From an uncultured Bacilli bacterium (lineage in GTDB: Bacteria; Bacillota_I; Bacilli_A; RFN20; CAG-826): a stretch of 64,000 nucleotides of DNA. The DNA is taken from the NCBI GenBank assembly GCA_934725985.1, contig CAKVCX010000001.1, positions 310,001 through 374,000 of the forward strand, given 5' to 3'. Each line of letters starts with the position of its first letter. The stretch's first letter is position 1. The position numbers and the translations under genes were made by a program. Of the stretch, positions 40,113-49,577 are shown piece after piece. Below the pieces are notes generated by a model. It worked only from the letters and a program-made list of their open reading frames with translations, searched no databases and was not told where the DNA came from.

Positions 40113-41083
40113 TATTTTTCTTCATCTTCCTTGTTTTTCTTTTTATGAAGAAAAGGCAGGAATCCTTCGCCATTTACAGCAGAGGCGTTAGTAAAAACAA
40201 CGAAGGCCCTTCCATCCAACTTGCCAATATACCCTTTTAAGGATTGGGCTTCTTTTTTTGATAAAGCAACGCGAATAAGCTTTCTATTTTCTCCTGTATA
40301 ACCGCCGACTGTGTCAATGATTGTACAGCCCCTATCCATATCCACTTGAATGTAATCTACTATTTCTTTATATCTAGAAGAAATAATGTCGCAAATTACA
40401 TAATTAGAAGAAGCAACATAGACAATTTCTATCATGGCTCCGGCAATTAAAGCGGATAAAATACCGATCAAGCCAAGAGGGACTATGTCTTCCTCATTTC
40501 TAAGGCAAATAATCCCAATTAAAACAATAAATGAATCAAAAGTTAAAGAAGAAATCGATTCTTTAATCGGAGTATATTTAGCAATGATTGCACATAAAAT
40601 ATCGAGCCCTCCGGTAGACCCATGTCCTTTAAAAGTAATGGCAACGCCTAGCCCAACAAAAATTCCACCAAAAATACCGGCAAGCAATCTTCCTATCATT
40701 TGCTGATTCTCTAAAGAAGCAGAAATAAATGACAATAGATTAAACCTATATAAAATCGATAAAAACCCTGGATATAAAATTGAAGCCAACAAAGTATGGG
40801 CAGAAAACTTTTTGCCCATAAAAATAAATCCAACAATAAATAACAATGCCGTTATAGACCAAGTCACTATATCGACTATTTGAAAACTAACCCCGTTGGT
40901 ATCAAGAAAATATTGAATAATTATCCCTATGCTAGAAATACCGCCCGTAATTAAATTAAAAGGAATTAAAAACGCGGCATTCCCAAACGCTAAAATAAAA
41001 GAGCCTAGAATAACAAGCAAAATGTTTTTGACTCCAGAAAAAAGCTCTTGCTTGGAAATATTTTTAAGACTTTTTAGGTTCAT
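40112..41083 (-). CDS. YitT-family membrane protein (DUF161/DUF2179)
   Basis: A 323-residue protein with about five or six TM helices in the first ~220 residues (AFGNAAFLIPFNLITGGISSIGIIIQY, then GHGSTGGLDILCAIIAKYT) and a cytoplasmic DUF2179 domain at the C-terminus (IDTVGGYTGENRKLIRVALSKKEA, VVFTNASAVNGEGFLP). YitT proteins are widespread in Bacillota; some influence spore or envelope properties, but the activity is unknown. It overlaps the end of prfB by 20 bases. Confidence 0.9.
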   Translation of the reverse strand: MNLKSLKNISKQELFSGVKNILLVILGSFILAFGNAAFLIPFNLITGGISSIGIIIQYFLDTNGVSFQIVDIVTWSITALLFIVGFIFMGKKFSAHTLLASILYPGFLSILYRFNLLSFISASLENQQMIGRLLAGIFGGIFVGLGVAITFKGHGSTGGLDILCAIIAKYTPIKESISSLTFDSFIVLIGIICLRNEEDIVPLGLIGILSALIAGAMIEIVYVASSNYVICDIISSRYKEIVDYIQVDMDRGCTIIDTVGGYTGENRKLIRVALSKKEAQSLKGYIGKLDGRAFVVFTNASAVNGEGFLPFLHKKKNKEDEEK

Positions 41084-42186
41084 CTTTTCTAGCTTCCATT
41101 TCTAAATAAGCATAAATAAACGGATTTAAATTCCCATCCATCACGCCTAAAACATCGCCTGTTTCCTCATTAGTTCTATGGTCTTTTACCATAGTGTATG
41201 GCTGAAAAACATAGCTTCTAATTTGAGAACCCCATTCAATGTTTTTTTGTTCTCCAACAATGGATTTAAGCTTTGCATCCCTTTCATCCAATTTACGTTG
41301 CATAAGTTTATCGGTAAGCATGCTCATGCAAGTAGCCTTGTTCATTAGTTGACTACGTTCTATCTCGCATTGGACAACAATTCCGGTAGGAATATGTGTA
41401 ATTCTAACGGCAGAAGATACTTTATTAACGTTTTGGCCTCCGGCCCCGCCTGATCTAAAAGTATCGACTCTTAAATCCTTGGGGTCAATTTCTATATCAC
41501 TTACGGCACCGAATTCAGGAATTACGTTAACGGAAGCAAAAGAAGTATGCCTTCTAGCGTTTGCATCAAATGGAGAGATTCTAACTAGACGGTGTACACC
41601 TTTTTCTCCCTTAAGCATTCCATAAGCGTCATTTCCTATAATCTTAATAGTTGCACTTTTTATGCCGGCTTCGTCTCCATCTTCTATATCTATGGTTTGG
41701 ACTTTAAAGTTATTTCTTTCAGCCCATCTACCATACATTCTTAAAAGCATGTTTGCCCAGTCCTGAGCTTCTGTTCCACCAGCTCCAGGGTGAACTTCAA
41801 GCGTGCAATTAAGTGCATCATATTCGCCCGAAAATAGCAAATGGTGTCTAATATCTTCACAAGAAGAAGATAATTCATCCTCCATTGTCGTAAGTAAATC
41901 TAGCATCTCTTTATCGGATTCGGACGTTTCTCCAAGCATCTCGATAATATCGTTATATTCGGACAACGATCTTTCGTAAGACGATAATTTATTTTGTAAA
42001 GAAGAAAGCCTACTAGAGACTACTTTAGCATAATTCTGATTATCCCAAAAACCATCCTGGTTTTGTTTTTCTTCTAACTCGGAAATCTCATTCTTAATTT
42101 TAGGAATGTCAAAGAGAATCACCGAGCTGTGAAACAAGCTCGCCCAGTTTTTGGGCTTGCTGTTTTAATTCAACTAGCTCTTTCAT
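41064..42186 (-). CDS. prfB: Peptide chain release factor 2, programmed +1 frameshift
   Basis: RF2 terminates at UGA and UAA. Translation starts at 42186 (ATG preceded by AGAGG) and reads 25 codons to CTT, then TGA at 42111-42109. A +1 shift at CTT-TGA-C continues with Asp in the main frame (42110 to 41064), giving 373 residues. The main part has the GGQ motif (SGGAGGQNVNKVSSAVRITH) and the Ser-Pro-Phe recognition tripeptide in VRISPFDANARRHTSF. GGTGAT three bases before CTT matches the 16S anti-SD and could act as the stimulator. secA ends one base before the start. Confidence 0.96.
42109..42123 (-). promoter_or_regulatory. RF2 recoding site
   Basis: The minus strand reads GGTGAT-TCT-CTT-TGA-C. 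The slippery codon and in-frame TGA are canonical. The usual AGGGGG stimulator is replaced by GGTGAT, which pairs with the 5' portion of the anti-Shine-Dalgarno (complement of GGAGGTGATC) at the same 3-base spacing. This shows that TGA is a stop codon in this organism. Confidence 0.85.
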
Positions 42187-42187
42187 A

Positions 42188-44608
42188 TTATTCCTCTTTT
42201 TCTTTAGTTGTTTCTTTATCTTCGGCTTTAACTTCAATAACTTCTTCCGGAGCTGGTTCTGGTTTTCTAATTTGGACGTTCATGAAATTAAAAACACAAT
42301 CAACAGCAACGTTTTGGTTCATTTCGCGGAAGAGAGAATATCCTTCGTTGACATAGTCTTGAAGAGGATTGGTTTGAGCGTAAGAGCGTAACCCAATGCC
42401 TTCTCTTAAATGGGCCATGGTATCAATATGCCTTGTCCAGTTTCTATCGATAACAGACAAAGAAATCTGCCTTTCGATTTTATCGGCTTGGTCTTCTGGC
42501 CATGTTTTTCTTTTCTTCAAATAGTTTGAATATAAGAATTCGCCAAGATCTTCCCCGCCTTCTTCTACCGTAGCTTCATCATAAGCTTTAGAAGGGAACG
42601 TCCCTTCAGGAACAAAAGATGGTTCGACTAGTTTTTTCAAACTCTCTCCGTCAATTAAGCCTTCATCCTTTCCAATGGCGGTAGCTTTTTTAGCAAGGAA
42701 GGCACCCGTGTCTTTAAAGAAAGTATGAACCAATTCACCAATATCACCAGAAAGCATAATGGCATCCCTGCGATCATAGATAATTTGTCTTTGTTTTGCC
42801 AAGACATCATCATAATCAAGAAGATTCTTACGAGTATCGAAGTTTCTGCCTTCGATTTGCTTTTGGGCATTCGTAACAATATTTTGAATAATTTTGTTTT
42901 CTAGATGGTCATCGCCAATTTGTTTAATAAAGAATTCCCTTCTTTTATCATCGACAAATCTTCTAATCAATTCGTCTTCAAAAGAAACATAAAAACGAGA
43001 ATATCCAGGATCACCTTGACGCCCGGAACGCCCTCTAAGCTGATTATCGATACGTCTAGATTCGTGACGTTCAGTGCCTAAAACGCATAATCCACCTAAT
43101 TCTTTTACGCCTTCACCAAGTTTAATATCAGTTCCACGTCCTGCCATGTTAGTAGCAAGAGTTACTGCTTTCTTCTCACCGGCATGAGAAATGATTTCCG
43201 CTTCTCTAGCCTGGTTTTTGGCGTTTAAAACTTCATGCGGCACCCCTGCTTTAGTTAGTAAAGCAGATATTTCTTCATTGGATTCAACCGAAACCGTTCC
43301 AATTAGAACAGGCTGACCCTTTTCATAACGGGCTTTTACTTCTTCAACTAGCCCTTTCAGCTTTGATTGATGCGTGCCAAATATATAATCGACATCATCA
43401 ATTCTTTGAATGGGCCTATTCGTTGGAATAGTAATTACCTTCATGTTATAAATCTTTTCAAATTCTTCTTCTTCTGTTTTTGCCGTACCGGTCATACCGG
43501 ACATTTTCTTATAAAGTCTGAAGAAGTTCTGGTAAGTAATAGTAGCCAAAACGGTAGTTTCTTGTTTTATTTCAACACCTTCTTTGGCTTGAATTGCTTG
43601 TTGCAAACCATCGTTATATTCCCTGCCCTTCATAATACGACCGGTAAATTGGTCGATTAGTTGAATTTGCCTATCTTTATCAACCATATACTCTACATCA
43701 CGGTGCATAACAAAATTGGCTTTTAAGGCTTGATGTATTCTATGGACAAGCTCTTGATTTTCTGGATCGTAAAGGTTACGTATACCGAACATTCTTTCGG
43801 CTTTATCGTTACCAGAATCAGTTAAATTGCAAGTTTTGGTCTTTATATCGACAGTAAAATCAATTTCTGGTTTTAATACTTTTACAAATCTATCGGCAAC
43901 AACATATTGCGAAGCAGCAGACTTTTGCCCGCCGGAAATAATAAGTGGGGTGCGCGATTCATCGATTAAAATGGAGTCGGCTTCATCGATGACGGCATAT
44001 TTTAACCCTCTAAGAACGCGTGATTCGACTGATTGGGTCATGTTATCACGAAGATAATCAAAACCAAGTTCAGAGTTAGTTGTATAAGTTATATCGCAGG
44101 CATAGGCTTCCTTTTTTTCGCTAGAAGTCTTAGAAGCCAAATTAACGCCAACCGTTAGTCCTAAGAAACGATAAATATTGCCCATCCAATCGGCGTCACG
44201 AGAAGCAAGATATTCATTAACCGTAACAACATGAACGCCATTTCCTGTTAATGCATTTAAATATACAGCCATTGTAGCGGTCAATGTCTTTCCTTCACCA
44301 GTTCTCATCTCGGCAACGTTACCATCATTTAATACCAAAGCACCGATGATTTGCACCTTGAAAGGAAATTGATGAATAGTTCTCCAAGCGCCTTCTCTAG
44401 CTACGGCAAATGCCTCGTATTTGATGTCATCAATTGTAACGACACCATCTTTTAATTTTTGTTGAAATTCAGCAGTTTTAGCTCTTAATTGATCATCGGT
44501 TAACGCCCTAAATTCTTTTTCATAGGACATAACGCGATCGGCTTCACGAGCATAACGATTAAGCTCACGCTTTTCTAAATGGAATATTGATTCAATAATG
44601 TTAGCCAC
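42188..44608 (-). CDS. secA: Preprotein translocase ATPase SecA
   Basis: Motor of the Sec pathway, 806 residues. Walker A is EMRTGEGKTLTATMAVYLNAL (family pattern), DEAD-type box is VIDEADSILIDESRTPLIISG, and TNMAGRGTDIKLGEGV and GRSGRQGDPG are helicase motifs. The preprotein cross-linking and helical wing regions are present (DRNWTRHIDTMAHLREGIGLRSYAQ). The C-terminus is acidic and lacks the zinc-binding tail found in many SecA proteins. GTG start with AAGGGAG upstream. A 20-bp perfect palindrome lies 33 bases before the start. Confidence 0.97.
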   Translation of the reverse strand: MANIIESIFHLEKRELNRYAREADRVMSYEKEFRALTDDQLRAKTAEFQQKLKDGVVTIDDIKYEAFAVAREGAWRTIHQFPFKVQIIGALVLNDGNVAEMRTGEGKTLTATMAVYLNALTGNGVHVVTVNEYLASRDADWMGNIYRFLGLTVGVNLASKTSSEKKEAYACDITYTTNSELGFDYLRDNMTQSVESRVLRGLKYAVIDEADSILIDESRTPLIISGGQKSAASQYVVADRFVKVLKPEIDFTVDIKTKTCNLTDSGNDKAERMFGIRNLYDPENQELVHRIHQALKANFVMHRDVEYMVDKDRQIQLIDQFTGRIMKGREYNDGLQQAIQAKEGVEIKQETTVLATITYQNFFRLYKKMSGMTGTAKTEEEEFEKIYNMKVITIPTNRPIQRIDDVDYIFGTHQSKLKGLVEEVKARYEKGQPVLIGTVSVESNEEISALLTKAGVPHEVLNAKNQAREAEIISHAGEKKAVTLATNMAGRGTDIKLGEGVKELGGLCVLGTERHESRRIDNQLRGRSGRQGDPGYSRFYVSFEDELIRRFVDDKRREFFIKQIGDDHLENKIIQNIVTNAQKQIEGRNFDTRKNLLDYDDVLAKQRQIIYDRRDAIMLSGDIGELVHTFFKDTGAFLAKKATAIGKDEGLIDGESLKKLVEPSFVPEGTFPSKAYDEATVEEGGEDLGEFLYSNYLKKRKTWPEDQADKIERQISLSVIDRNWTRHIDTMAHLREGIGLRSYAQTNPLQDYVNEGYSLFREMNQNVAVDCVFNFMNVQIRKPEPAPEEVIEVKAEDKETTKEKEE

Positions 44609-44640
44609 GATTTTCTCCCTTGCACACAGTGTATAGATGA

Positions 44641-44660
44641 TACCATTTAATTAAATGGTA
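44641..44660. repeat. 20-bp perfect palindrome upstream of secA
   Basis: TACCATTTAA followed by its exact complement TTAAATGGTA. It lies between the comFC stop codon and secA, with TATACA downstream as a possible secA -10 box. It lacks a U-tract, so it is a poor terminator and could be an operator or an mRNA-stabilising hairpin. Confidence 0.55.
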
Positions 44661-44677
44661 AACAATTAAAGCCTAAT

Positions 44678-45313
44678 CTATTTTCTCCACTTTGCCTTTG
44701 CCATAATTAGGCATTTTAGTTTTTTAGGCTTTAATTGCTTTAATAAATTCAAACAAGCCCTAGTTGTTGAACCGGTTGTAAAAACATCGTCGACAAAAAG
44801 GATTTTTTCTCTAGATAAATCAATTTTGTGGGAATAATCGATTATATTCTTTACTTTTCTTCTTTCCGATAAACTTAAATCGGATTGCTTTGATTCCTTA
44901 GTTTTTACTAATAAATTTAATATCGGAATTTCCAAAACCTTTGACATTTCTATTACTTGATTAAAACCTCTTTTTTCATTATGAGAAGCCGAACTAGGGG
45001 CTGGAACGATTTTGTATCCGTAGTAAAAGATTTTTAAAATAAATGACTGATAACCAAAAAAACATGTCGATAACTCTATATCGCCACACCCTTTAAACTT
45101 GTACAAAATATTTTTTACTTCTTCTCCATATTCATACATTGCAAGGCAACTAACATTACCTTCTTTCCACGTAATCCATTTAGGCTTTAAAGATAAATAA
45201 CACTTTTGACAAATGGTTGGATAAGAAGAAAAAAAATATGGCAAGCCAGGATTGATTTTTTGAAAACAGATCTTACAAAAATCTATTGCATCTTTCGATT
45301 TCTCTTTTCGCAT
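44678..45313 (-). CDS. comFC: ComFC-like phosphoribosyltransferase-fold protein
   Basis: A 211-residue ComFC/GntX protein. The N-terminus has a zinc-ribbon-like CKICF ... CQKC pair, and the PRPP-binding motif ILFVDDVFTTGSTTRA is near residue 170. KRGFNQVIEMSKVL is the other family hallmark. In naturally competent bacteria ComFC works with the helicase ComFA in DNA uptake. Its start lies 41 bases inside the comFA coding region in another frame. No comE, comG or comK genes are in the window. Confidence 0.9.
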   Translation of the reverse strand: MRKEKSKDAIDFCKICFQKINPGLPYFFSSYPTICQKCYLSLKPKWITWKEGNVSCLAMYEYGEEVKNILYKFKGCGDIELSTCFFGYQSFILKIFYYGYKIVPAPSSASHNEKRGFNQVIEMSKVLEIPILNLLVKTKESKQSDLSLSERRKVKNIIDYSHKIDLSREKILFVDDVFTTGSTTRACLNLLKQLKPKKLKCLIMAKAKWRK

Positions 45314-46418
45314 TTTCCATAGCCTCGGTTTTTTTCTTGCCTAGAAATATCACTTCCCCACTAGTGGCATCAATTTTCCTGCCTGCCCTACCTGCGATTT
45401 GGATTAAAGCGGCTGAATCATATATTTTAGAATCCGCCTTAAAAACAATAATTTGAATATCTTTGACGGTAACCCCCCTTTCTAAAACGGCAGTTGTAAC
45501 CAAAAATCTATATTTGCCTGCTTTAAAAAGCGAAATAATCTTGTCACGTCCCTCTCTTTTTGAAGAAACATAATTTCCACCTTTGCAAAATTTTGATAAA
45601 AAAGCAAAAAGTGATTCCGACATTTCAACGCTAGGTACAAAAATAAATAAAGGTTTATTCAAGCGCTGATACTGTTGAATTTTCTTAACCAAAAATAACT
45701 TTGCTAAATTTAATGGCATAGTTAATAAATTGGGGACGGGTATCGGCTTTTTATGAAATCTAGTATGCAAAGTTAAAATCAAGCCATCCCTTTTCTTTAT
45801 CTCTTGAACTAACTTTTTGCTAGGGGTGGCAGACATTAAAACAAAGTTTCCCCTTAAAGAACGAAAAAACATCGCGCTTAAAACATCATTACCGTTAAAA
45901 GGGAAAGCGTCAACTTCGTCCATGACAATTAAATCAAAATAATGGTCATATCTATAAAGCTGATGAGTTGTTAAAACAAGGCAATCGCCACTCAATTTAG
46001 ATGTATGTCCCCCATAAATACTGATGACGCTATTTAAAGGAAAAGCACTTTTTAGGCGCTCAGAAAGTTCAACTACAACATCTTTTCTTGGCACAGCAAA
46101 AGCAACGTTTTGTCCATGGCTAATCGCATAAAGAATTACGCCATAAGAAATCTCGGTTTTTCCAGATCCGGTTACCGCATATACAAGTGTGTCTTTCTTA
46201 TTTATATAATTTGAAATTATTTTGTTTGAAAGACTATTTTGTTCTTTAGAAAGGTGATAATTAAGTCTTAAAGAACATTGCTTTGGATTCTTTTTCTCAT
46301 ATTCTACTGTCGCGCCTTGAAACTCAATGCACTTTCTGCAATAAGGAAGGTCGTTCTTATAACCGATGTATCTAGAAGAAGAATTCCCGCAACGTGGGCA
46401 AACAAAAGTACTATTCAT
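45273..46418 (-). CDS. comFA: ComFA-like DEAD-box DNA translocase
   Basis: A 381-residue superfamily 2 helicase of the ComFA type. The N-terminal zinc motif is CPRCGNSSSRYIG with YCRKC, Walker A is VTGSGKTEISYG, the Walker B box is IVMDEVDAFPF, SATPSK is motif III, and AALIQIAGRAGRK is motif VI. ComFA pulls single-stranded DNA inward during transformation. The ATG at 46418 is chosen; a TTG 15 bases upstream is less likely. It is shorter than B. subtilis ComFA (~460). It lies 37 bases after the tsaC-rpiB gene. Confidence 0.9.
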   Translation of the reverse strand: MNSTFVCPRCGNSSSRYIGYKNDLPYCRKCIEFQGATVEYEKKNPKQCSLRLNYHLSKEQNSLSNKIISNYINKKDTLVYAVTGSGKTEISYGVILYAISHGQNVAFAVPRKDVVVELSERLKSAFPLNSVISIYGGHTSKLSGDCLVLTTHQLYRYDHYFDLIVMDEVDAFPFNGNDVLSAMFFRSLRGNFVLMSATPSKKLVQEIKKRDGLILTLHTRFHKKPIPVPNLLTMPLNLAKLFLVKKIQQYQRLNKPLFIFVPSVEMSESLFAFLSKFCKGGNYVSSKREGRDKIISLFKAGKYRFLVTTAVLERGVTVKDIQIIVFKADSKIYDSAALIQIAGRAGRKIDATSGEVIFLGKKKTEAMENAKREIERCNRFL

Positions 46419-46455
46419 ACTTTCTAGTTGCAAGTCAGTCGATTAAAAGGCTCAA

Positions 46456-47502
46456 TTATTTTTCTATTTCTTCTACTCTTCTATGGTGTTTTTCCAAGGA
46501 AGAAAACTTCTCGGTTAAAAATATATCCACTCTTTTTAAAACATCACTTGCAGACATATAAGCTTGTCCGAAAGAGATTACATTGCAATTATTATGTTCC
46601 CTGCATTTTCCGGTTACGACATCATCATAACCAATCCCACACCTAATTCCCTTAATTTTATTGCAAACAATGCACACGCCTTCTCCAGATGTGCAGCAAA
46701 CAATACCTAAGTTTGCCCTTTTTATAACTACATCTTCCCCTACTTTTTTTGCAAATAGAGGATAATCGCAAGACTTCTTTGAATATGTTCCTTCATCAAT
46801 TACTTGAAAGCCTCTTTCTTCAAGATGATTAATAATTTTTTCTTTAAGTTCAAATCCGCCATGATCAGAACCAATAGAAATAGAATATGAAGCAGAGTCA
46901 TAAACGTTTTTAATTTTTGAAAAATCAATTGGCCCTTCTCTAACTAGTTTTATAGCGTTACAAGCTAAATCAACAACAGTAGAGGCTTTTAAGGATGAGC
47001 ACTCACCCTTAATTACATAAGGGACTTCTTTATTAAAAATAGCAAAAGCCTCTTTTGAGGATAAAGCGGGCTTTTCCCCACTTTTATTCGCAGACGGAAC
47101 TAAAAGAGGACAACCAATTTTATCTATAAATTCAATAACTTCCTTTGAATTAGGAATTCTTACTCCAATTTTTTCTCCTCCTAAAGTCAAATATGATGGA
47201 AGATTTTTTCTTGCCTTAAGAAGAAGAGTAATTTCTCCAGGCATAAAGGCCTGCATTACAGCAATAGAATTAACGTCAACTTCAGCAAGCATGGCTACTT
47301 GAGTTAAAGAAGAGCACATAACTGTAAAGGGCTTATCGGATGGCCTTCTTTTTAAATGCACTAATTTTTCAAAAGAAGAAGCAGAATTTGATATAGCGCC
47401 TATCCCGTAAACGGTTTCGGTAGGAAAGCAAATAGCTTCCCCATTTTTTATAGCCTCGACAGCCAAAGCCATTTCATCCCAACCAATAATTTTTGTTTCC
47501 AT
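46456..47502 (-). CDS. TsaC/Sua5-RpiB fusion: threonylcarbamoyl-AMP synthase and ribose-5-phosphate isomerase B
   Basis: A 348-residue fusion. Residues ~1-200 are a YrdC domain that makes threonylcarbamoyl-AMP for tRNA t6A: FPTETVYGIGAISNS, KRRPSDKPFTVM, PGEITLLLK, RIPNS and PSANKSGEKPA. Residues ~206-348 are RpiB, converting ribulose-5- and ribose-5-phosphate: ISIGSDHGGFELKEKI, CDYPLFAKKV, the catalytic Cys in GIVCCTSGEGV, and REHNNCNVISFG. In B. subtilis the separate genes ywlC and rpiB lie close together downstream of prfA-prmC, so fusion of neighbours is plausible. The start codon has GGAG upstream within prmC's end. Confidence 0.93.
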   Translation of the reverse strand: METKIIGWDEMALAVEAIKNGEAICFPTETVYGIGAISNSASSFEKLVHLKRRPSDKPFTVMCSSLTQVAMLAEVDVNSIAVMQAFMPGEITLLLKARKNLPSYLTLGGEKIGVRIPNSKEVIEFIDKIGCPLLVPSANKSGEKPALSSKEAFAIFNKEVPYVIKGECSSLKASTVVDLACNAIKLVREGPIDFSKIKNVYDSASYSISIGSDHGGFELKEKIINHLEERGFQVIDEGTYSKKSCDYPLFAKKVGEDVVIKRANLGIVCCTSGEGVCIVCNKIKGIRCGIGYDDVVTGKCREHNNCNVISFGQAYMSASDVLKRVDIFLTEKFSSLEKHHRRVEEIEK

Positions 47503-47505
47503 AAG

Positions 47506-48363
47506 TCACTCCAAAAAAATAAAGGCAAACCGATCAAGACCATTTAAATCTTTTAAAAACTCGATTTTATACTCATACCTATTTAAGTATTTGTTAGACA
47601 AATCCTGGATATAATCTTTTAAATCATAACCAATTTCAAAAATAATAAGCAAAGATCCTTTTTTTACTTTGCTAACGTTGGATAAGATTTTTTCATAAAC
47701 GGAAGAAGAAAAATCTAAATATAAAGCAGATGCAGGCTCATAAGAAGAAACTGAAGGCTGAACTTCTTTTCTATTGACAATATATGGCGGATTAGAAACT
47801 ATGATATCTAAATTCATATTTCTATCTATAAAGGGTTGGAGAGAATCCCCTTTATAAAAAGAAATAGGCAAGTCATATCTAGCGGCATTTTTCCTAGCTA
47901 TCTCTATTGCATTGCTAGAAATATCAGAAGCAGAAACTAACCAGTTTTTATAGATATGTTTTAAAGAAATGGCAATAGCTCCGCTGCCAGTTCCTACATC
48001 AGCAACAACTAAATAATTCCTCGGATCAAAATAATCATATATCCTCTCGCTAATATTAGCGATAAGCTCACTCGTTTCCATTCTTGGAATCAAAACATTT
48101 TTATCTACGTATAGTTTTAAATCCAAAAAAGTCGCTTCGTTAATAATATATTCAACGGGTTCACCTTTTTTTAATCTTTCGAATTGAGATTTAAATACTT
48201 TTATTTGCGGTTCATTCATTTCTTTATCTTTATATAATAAAGTATCGATAGGAGACGCAAAACCCATATCAAATGATATTAAAACCCGCAAATCGGAAGA
48301 TAAAATATTGAATTCTCTTCCTTCTTTTAAAGCAAAATTATAGACCTCAAAGATTTTAGGCAT
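47506..48363 (-). CDS. prmC: Release factor glutamine methyltransferase
   Basis: PrmC methylates the Gln of the GGQ motif in RF1 and RF2. The 285-residue protein has the N-terminal helical domain, the SAM site VADVGTGSGAIAISLKH, and the catalytic IVSNPPYI motif near residue 185. YIINEATFLDL and VLIPRMETSELI are typical family segments. The start overlaps the end of prfA by 8 bases, so substrate and enzyme are translationally coupled. Confidence 0.95.
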   Translation of the reverse strand: MPKIFEVYNFALKEGREFNILSSDLRVLISFDMGFASPIDTLLYKDKEMNEPQIKVFKSQFERLKKGEPVEYIINEATFLDLKLYVDKNVLIPRMETSELIANISERIYDYFDPRNYLVVADVGTGSGAIAISLKHIYKNWLVSASDISSNAIEIARKNAARYDLPISFYKGDSLQPFIDRNMNLDIIVSNPPYIVNRKEVQPSVSSYEPASALYLDFSSSVYEKILSNVSKVKKGSLLIIFEIGYDLKDYIQDLSNKYLNRYEYKIEFLKDLNGLDRFAFIFLE

Positions 48364-49444
48364 TTTGCTGCTCTTCCTCTAAAAGCTTTTGCTCTTGGTC
48401 AAAATGAACCAAAGCATCAATTACAGGATCTAATTCACCCTCCATAACACGATCAAGTTGGTTGATTGTAAAACCAATTCTATGATCGGTAACTCTATTT
48501 TGAGGGTAGTTGTATGTCCTAATTTTTTCGCTACGCTCACCAGTTCCAACTTTTAATTTCCTTTCACTAGCTCTTTTTGAATCTTCCTTTTCTTGGAAGT
48601 AGGCAAAGACTTTTGCTCTAATCATTTGCATGGCAATTTCTTTATTTTGAAGTTGTGCTTTTTCAGTTTGGCAAGCGACTACTAATCCTGTTGGAATATG
48701 GGTTATACGGACGGCAGACTCGGTTTTATTGACGTTTTGTCCGCCGGCACCTTGTGAATGATATGTATCAATTTTTAAGTCGTTTGGATTTATGTGGACA
48801 TCAACCTCTTCTGCCTCAGGCATAACTAAAACAGTTGCAGTCGAAGTATGAATTCTACCGCTAGCTTCTGTCTTTGGCACGCGTTGTACCCTATGAGCGC
48901 CAGATTCAAACTTTAATTTAGAATAAACGGAATCGCCTTTAATCATGAAAGATACATAAGAATAGCCACCAGCCTCGCTTAAAGAGGCATCGATAAGTTT
49001 TAGCTTCCACCCTTGCTTTTCAGAATATTTTTCATACATTCTTAATAAATCACCAGCAAAAATATTGGCCTCATCTCCTCCGACGGCTCCTCTTATTTCT
49101 ACGATAATGTTCTTATCATCGTTAGGGTCTTTAGGAACAAGCAAAGCTTTTAGCTGCACTTCTAATTCCTCGTTTCTTGCAATAGCTTGCTTCCTTTCTT
49201 CTTTGGCAAGTTCGGCCATTTCAGGATCGCCCAACGTTTCTAGTTCAAAAGATTCTTGAATTTCTTTTTCGTGTTTTAAATATTCCTCATATAACTTAGT
49301 TGGTTCTTCCAAAGTGGCTCTTTCTTTGGATAATTTCGTAAATTTTGTCAAATCTGAAGCGACATCTTCTTTTTCTAATTCGGCCTCTATTGATGCAAAC
49401 CTTTCTTTAGTTGCCTCGAGGCGTTTTTTCATATTTTCGTCCAT
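48356..49444 (-). CDS. prfA: Peptide chain release factor 1
   Basis: RF1 recognises UAA and UAG. The 362-residue protein has the GGQ loop (HSQGAGGQNVNKTESAVRITH) and the tripeptide region RVPKTEASGRIHTSTATV, where PxT-type residues read the stop codon. The C-terminus RTYNYPQNRVTDHRI is conserved. TATAAT and a weak GAGAG precede the ATG. It is the first gene of the long block running to secG and is divergent from dnaX. Confidence 0.97.
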   Translation of the reverse strand: MDENMKKRLEATKERFASIEAELEKEDVASDLTKFTKLSKERATLEEPTKLYEEYLKHEKEIQESFELETLGDPEMAELAKEERKQAIARNEELEVQLKALLVPKDPNDDKNIIVEIRGAVGGDEANIFAGDLLRMYEKYSEKQGWKLKLIDASLSEAGGYSYVSFMIKGDSVYSKLKFESGAHRVQRVPKTEASGRIHTSTATVLVMPEAEEVDVHINPNDLKIDTYHSQGAGGQNVNKTESAVRITHIPTGLVVACQTEKAQLQNKEIAMQMIRAKVFAYFQEKEDSKRASERKLKVGTGERSEKIRTYNYPQNRVTDHRIGFTINQLDRVMEGELDPVIDALVHFDQEQKLLEEEQQNA

Positions 49445-49560
49445 AAGTTCTCTCTACACTTGCTAAATTATATCATTGAGCAAGGTTATGAAAGCAATTT
49501 AAAGAAATAAATTGTTCTCTAATCATAGATTAGCCACTAGGAAGAAAGAGGATAAAAAGA

Positions 49561-49566
49561 TATAAT
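49561..49566 (+). promoter_or_regulatory. -10 box of the dnaX operon
   Basis: A perfect TATAAT lies 11 bases before the dnaX ATG, leaving a leader of only about four or five bases and no SD. The -35 region is not conserved. The 127-base gap to prfA contains no other feature I can support. Confidence 0.5.
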
Positions 49567-49577
49567 CTAATTTGCAT

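Noticed and set aside
42109..42111. prfB as a pseudogene because of the in-frame TGA
   Set aside because: The CTT-TGA-C context at codon 26 is the well-known RF2 autoregulatory frameshift, and both frames are otherwise intact.
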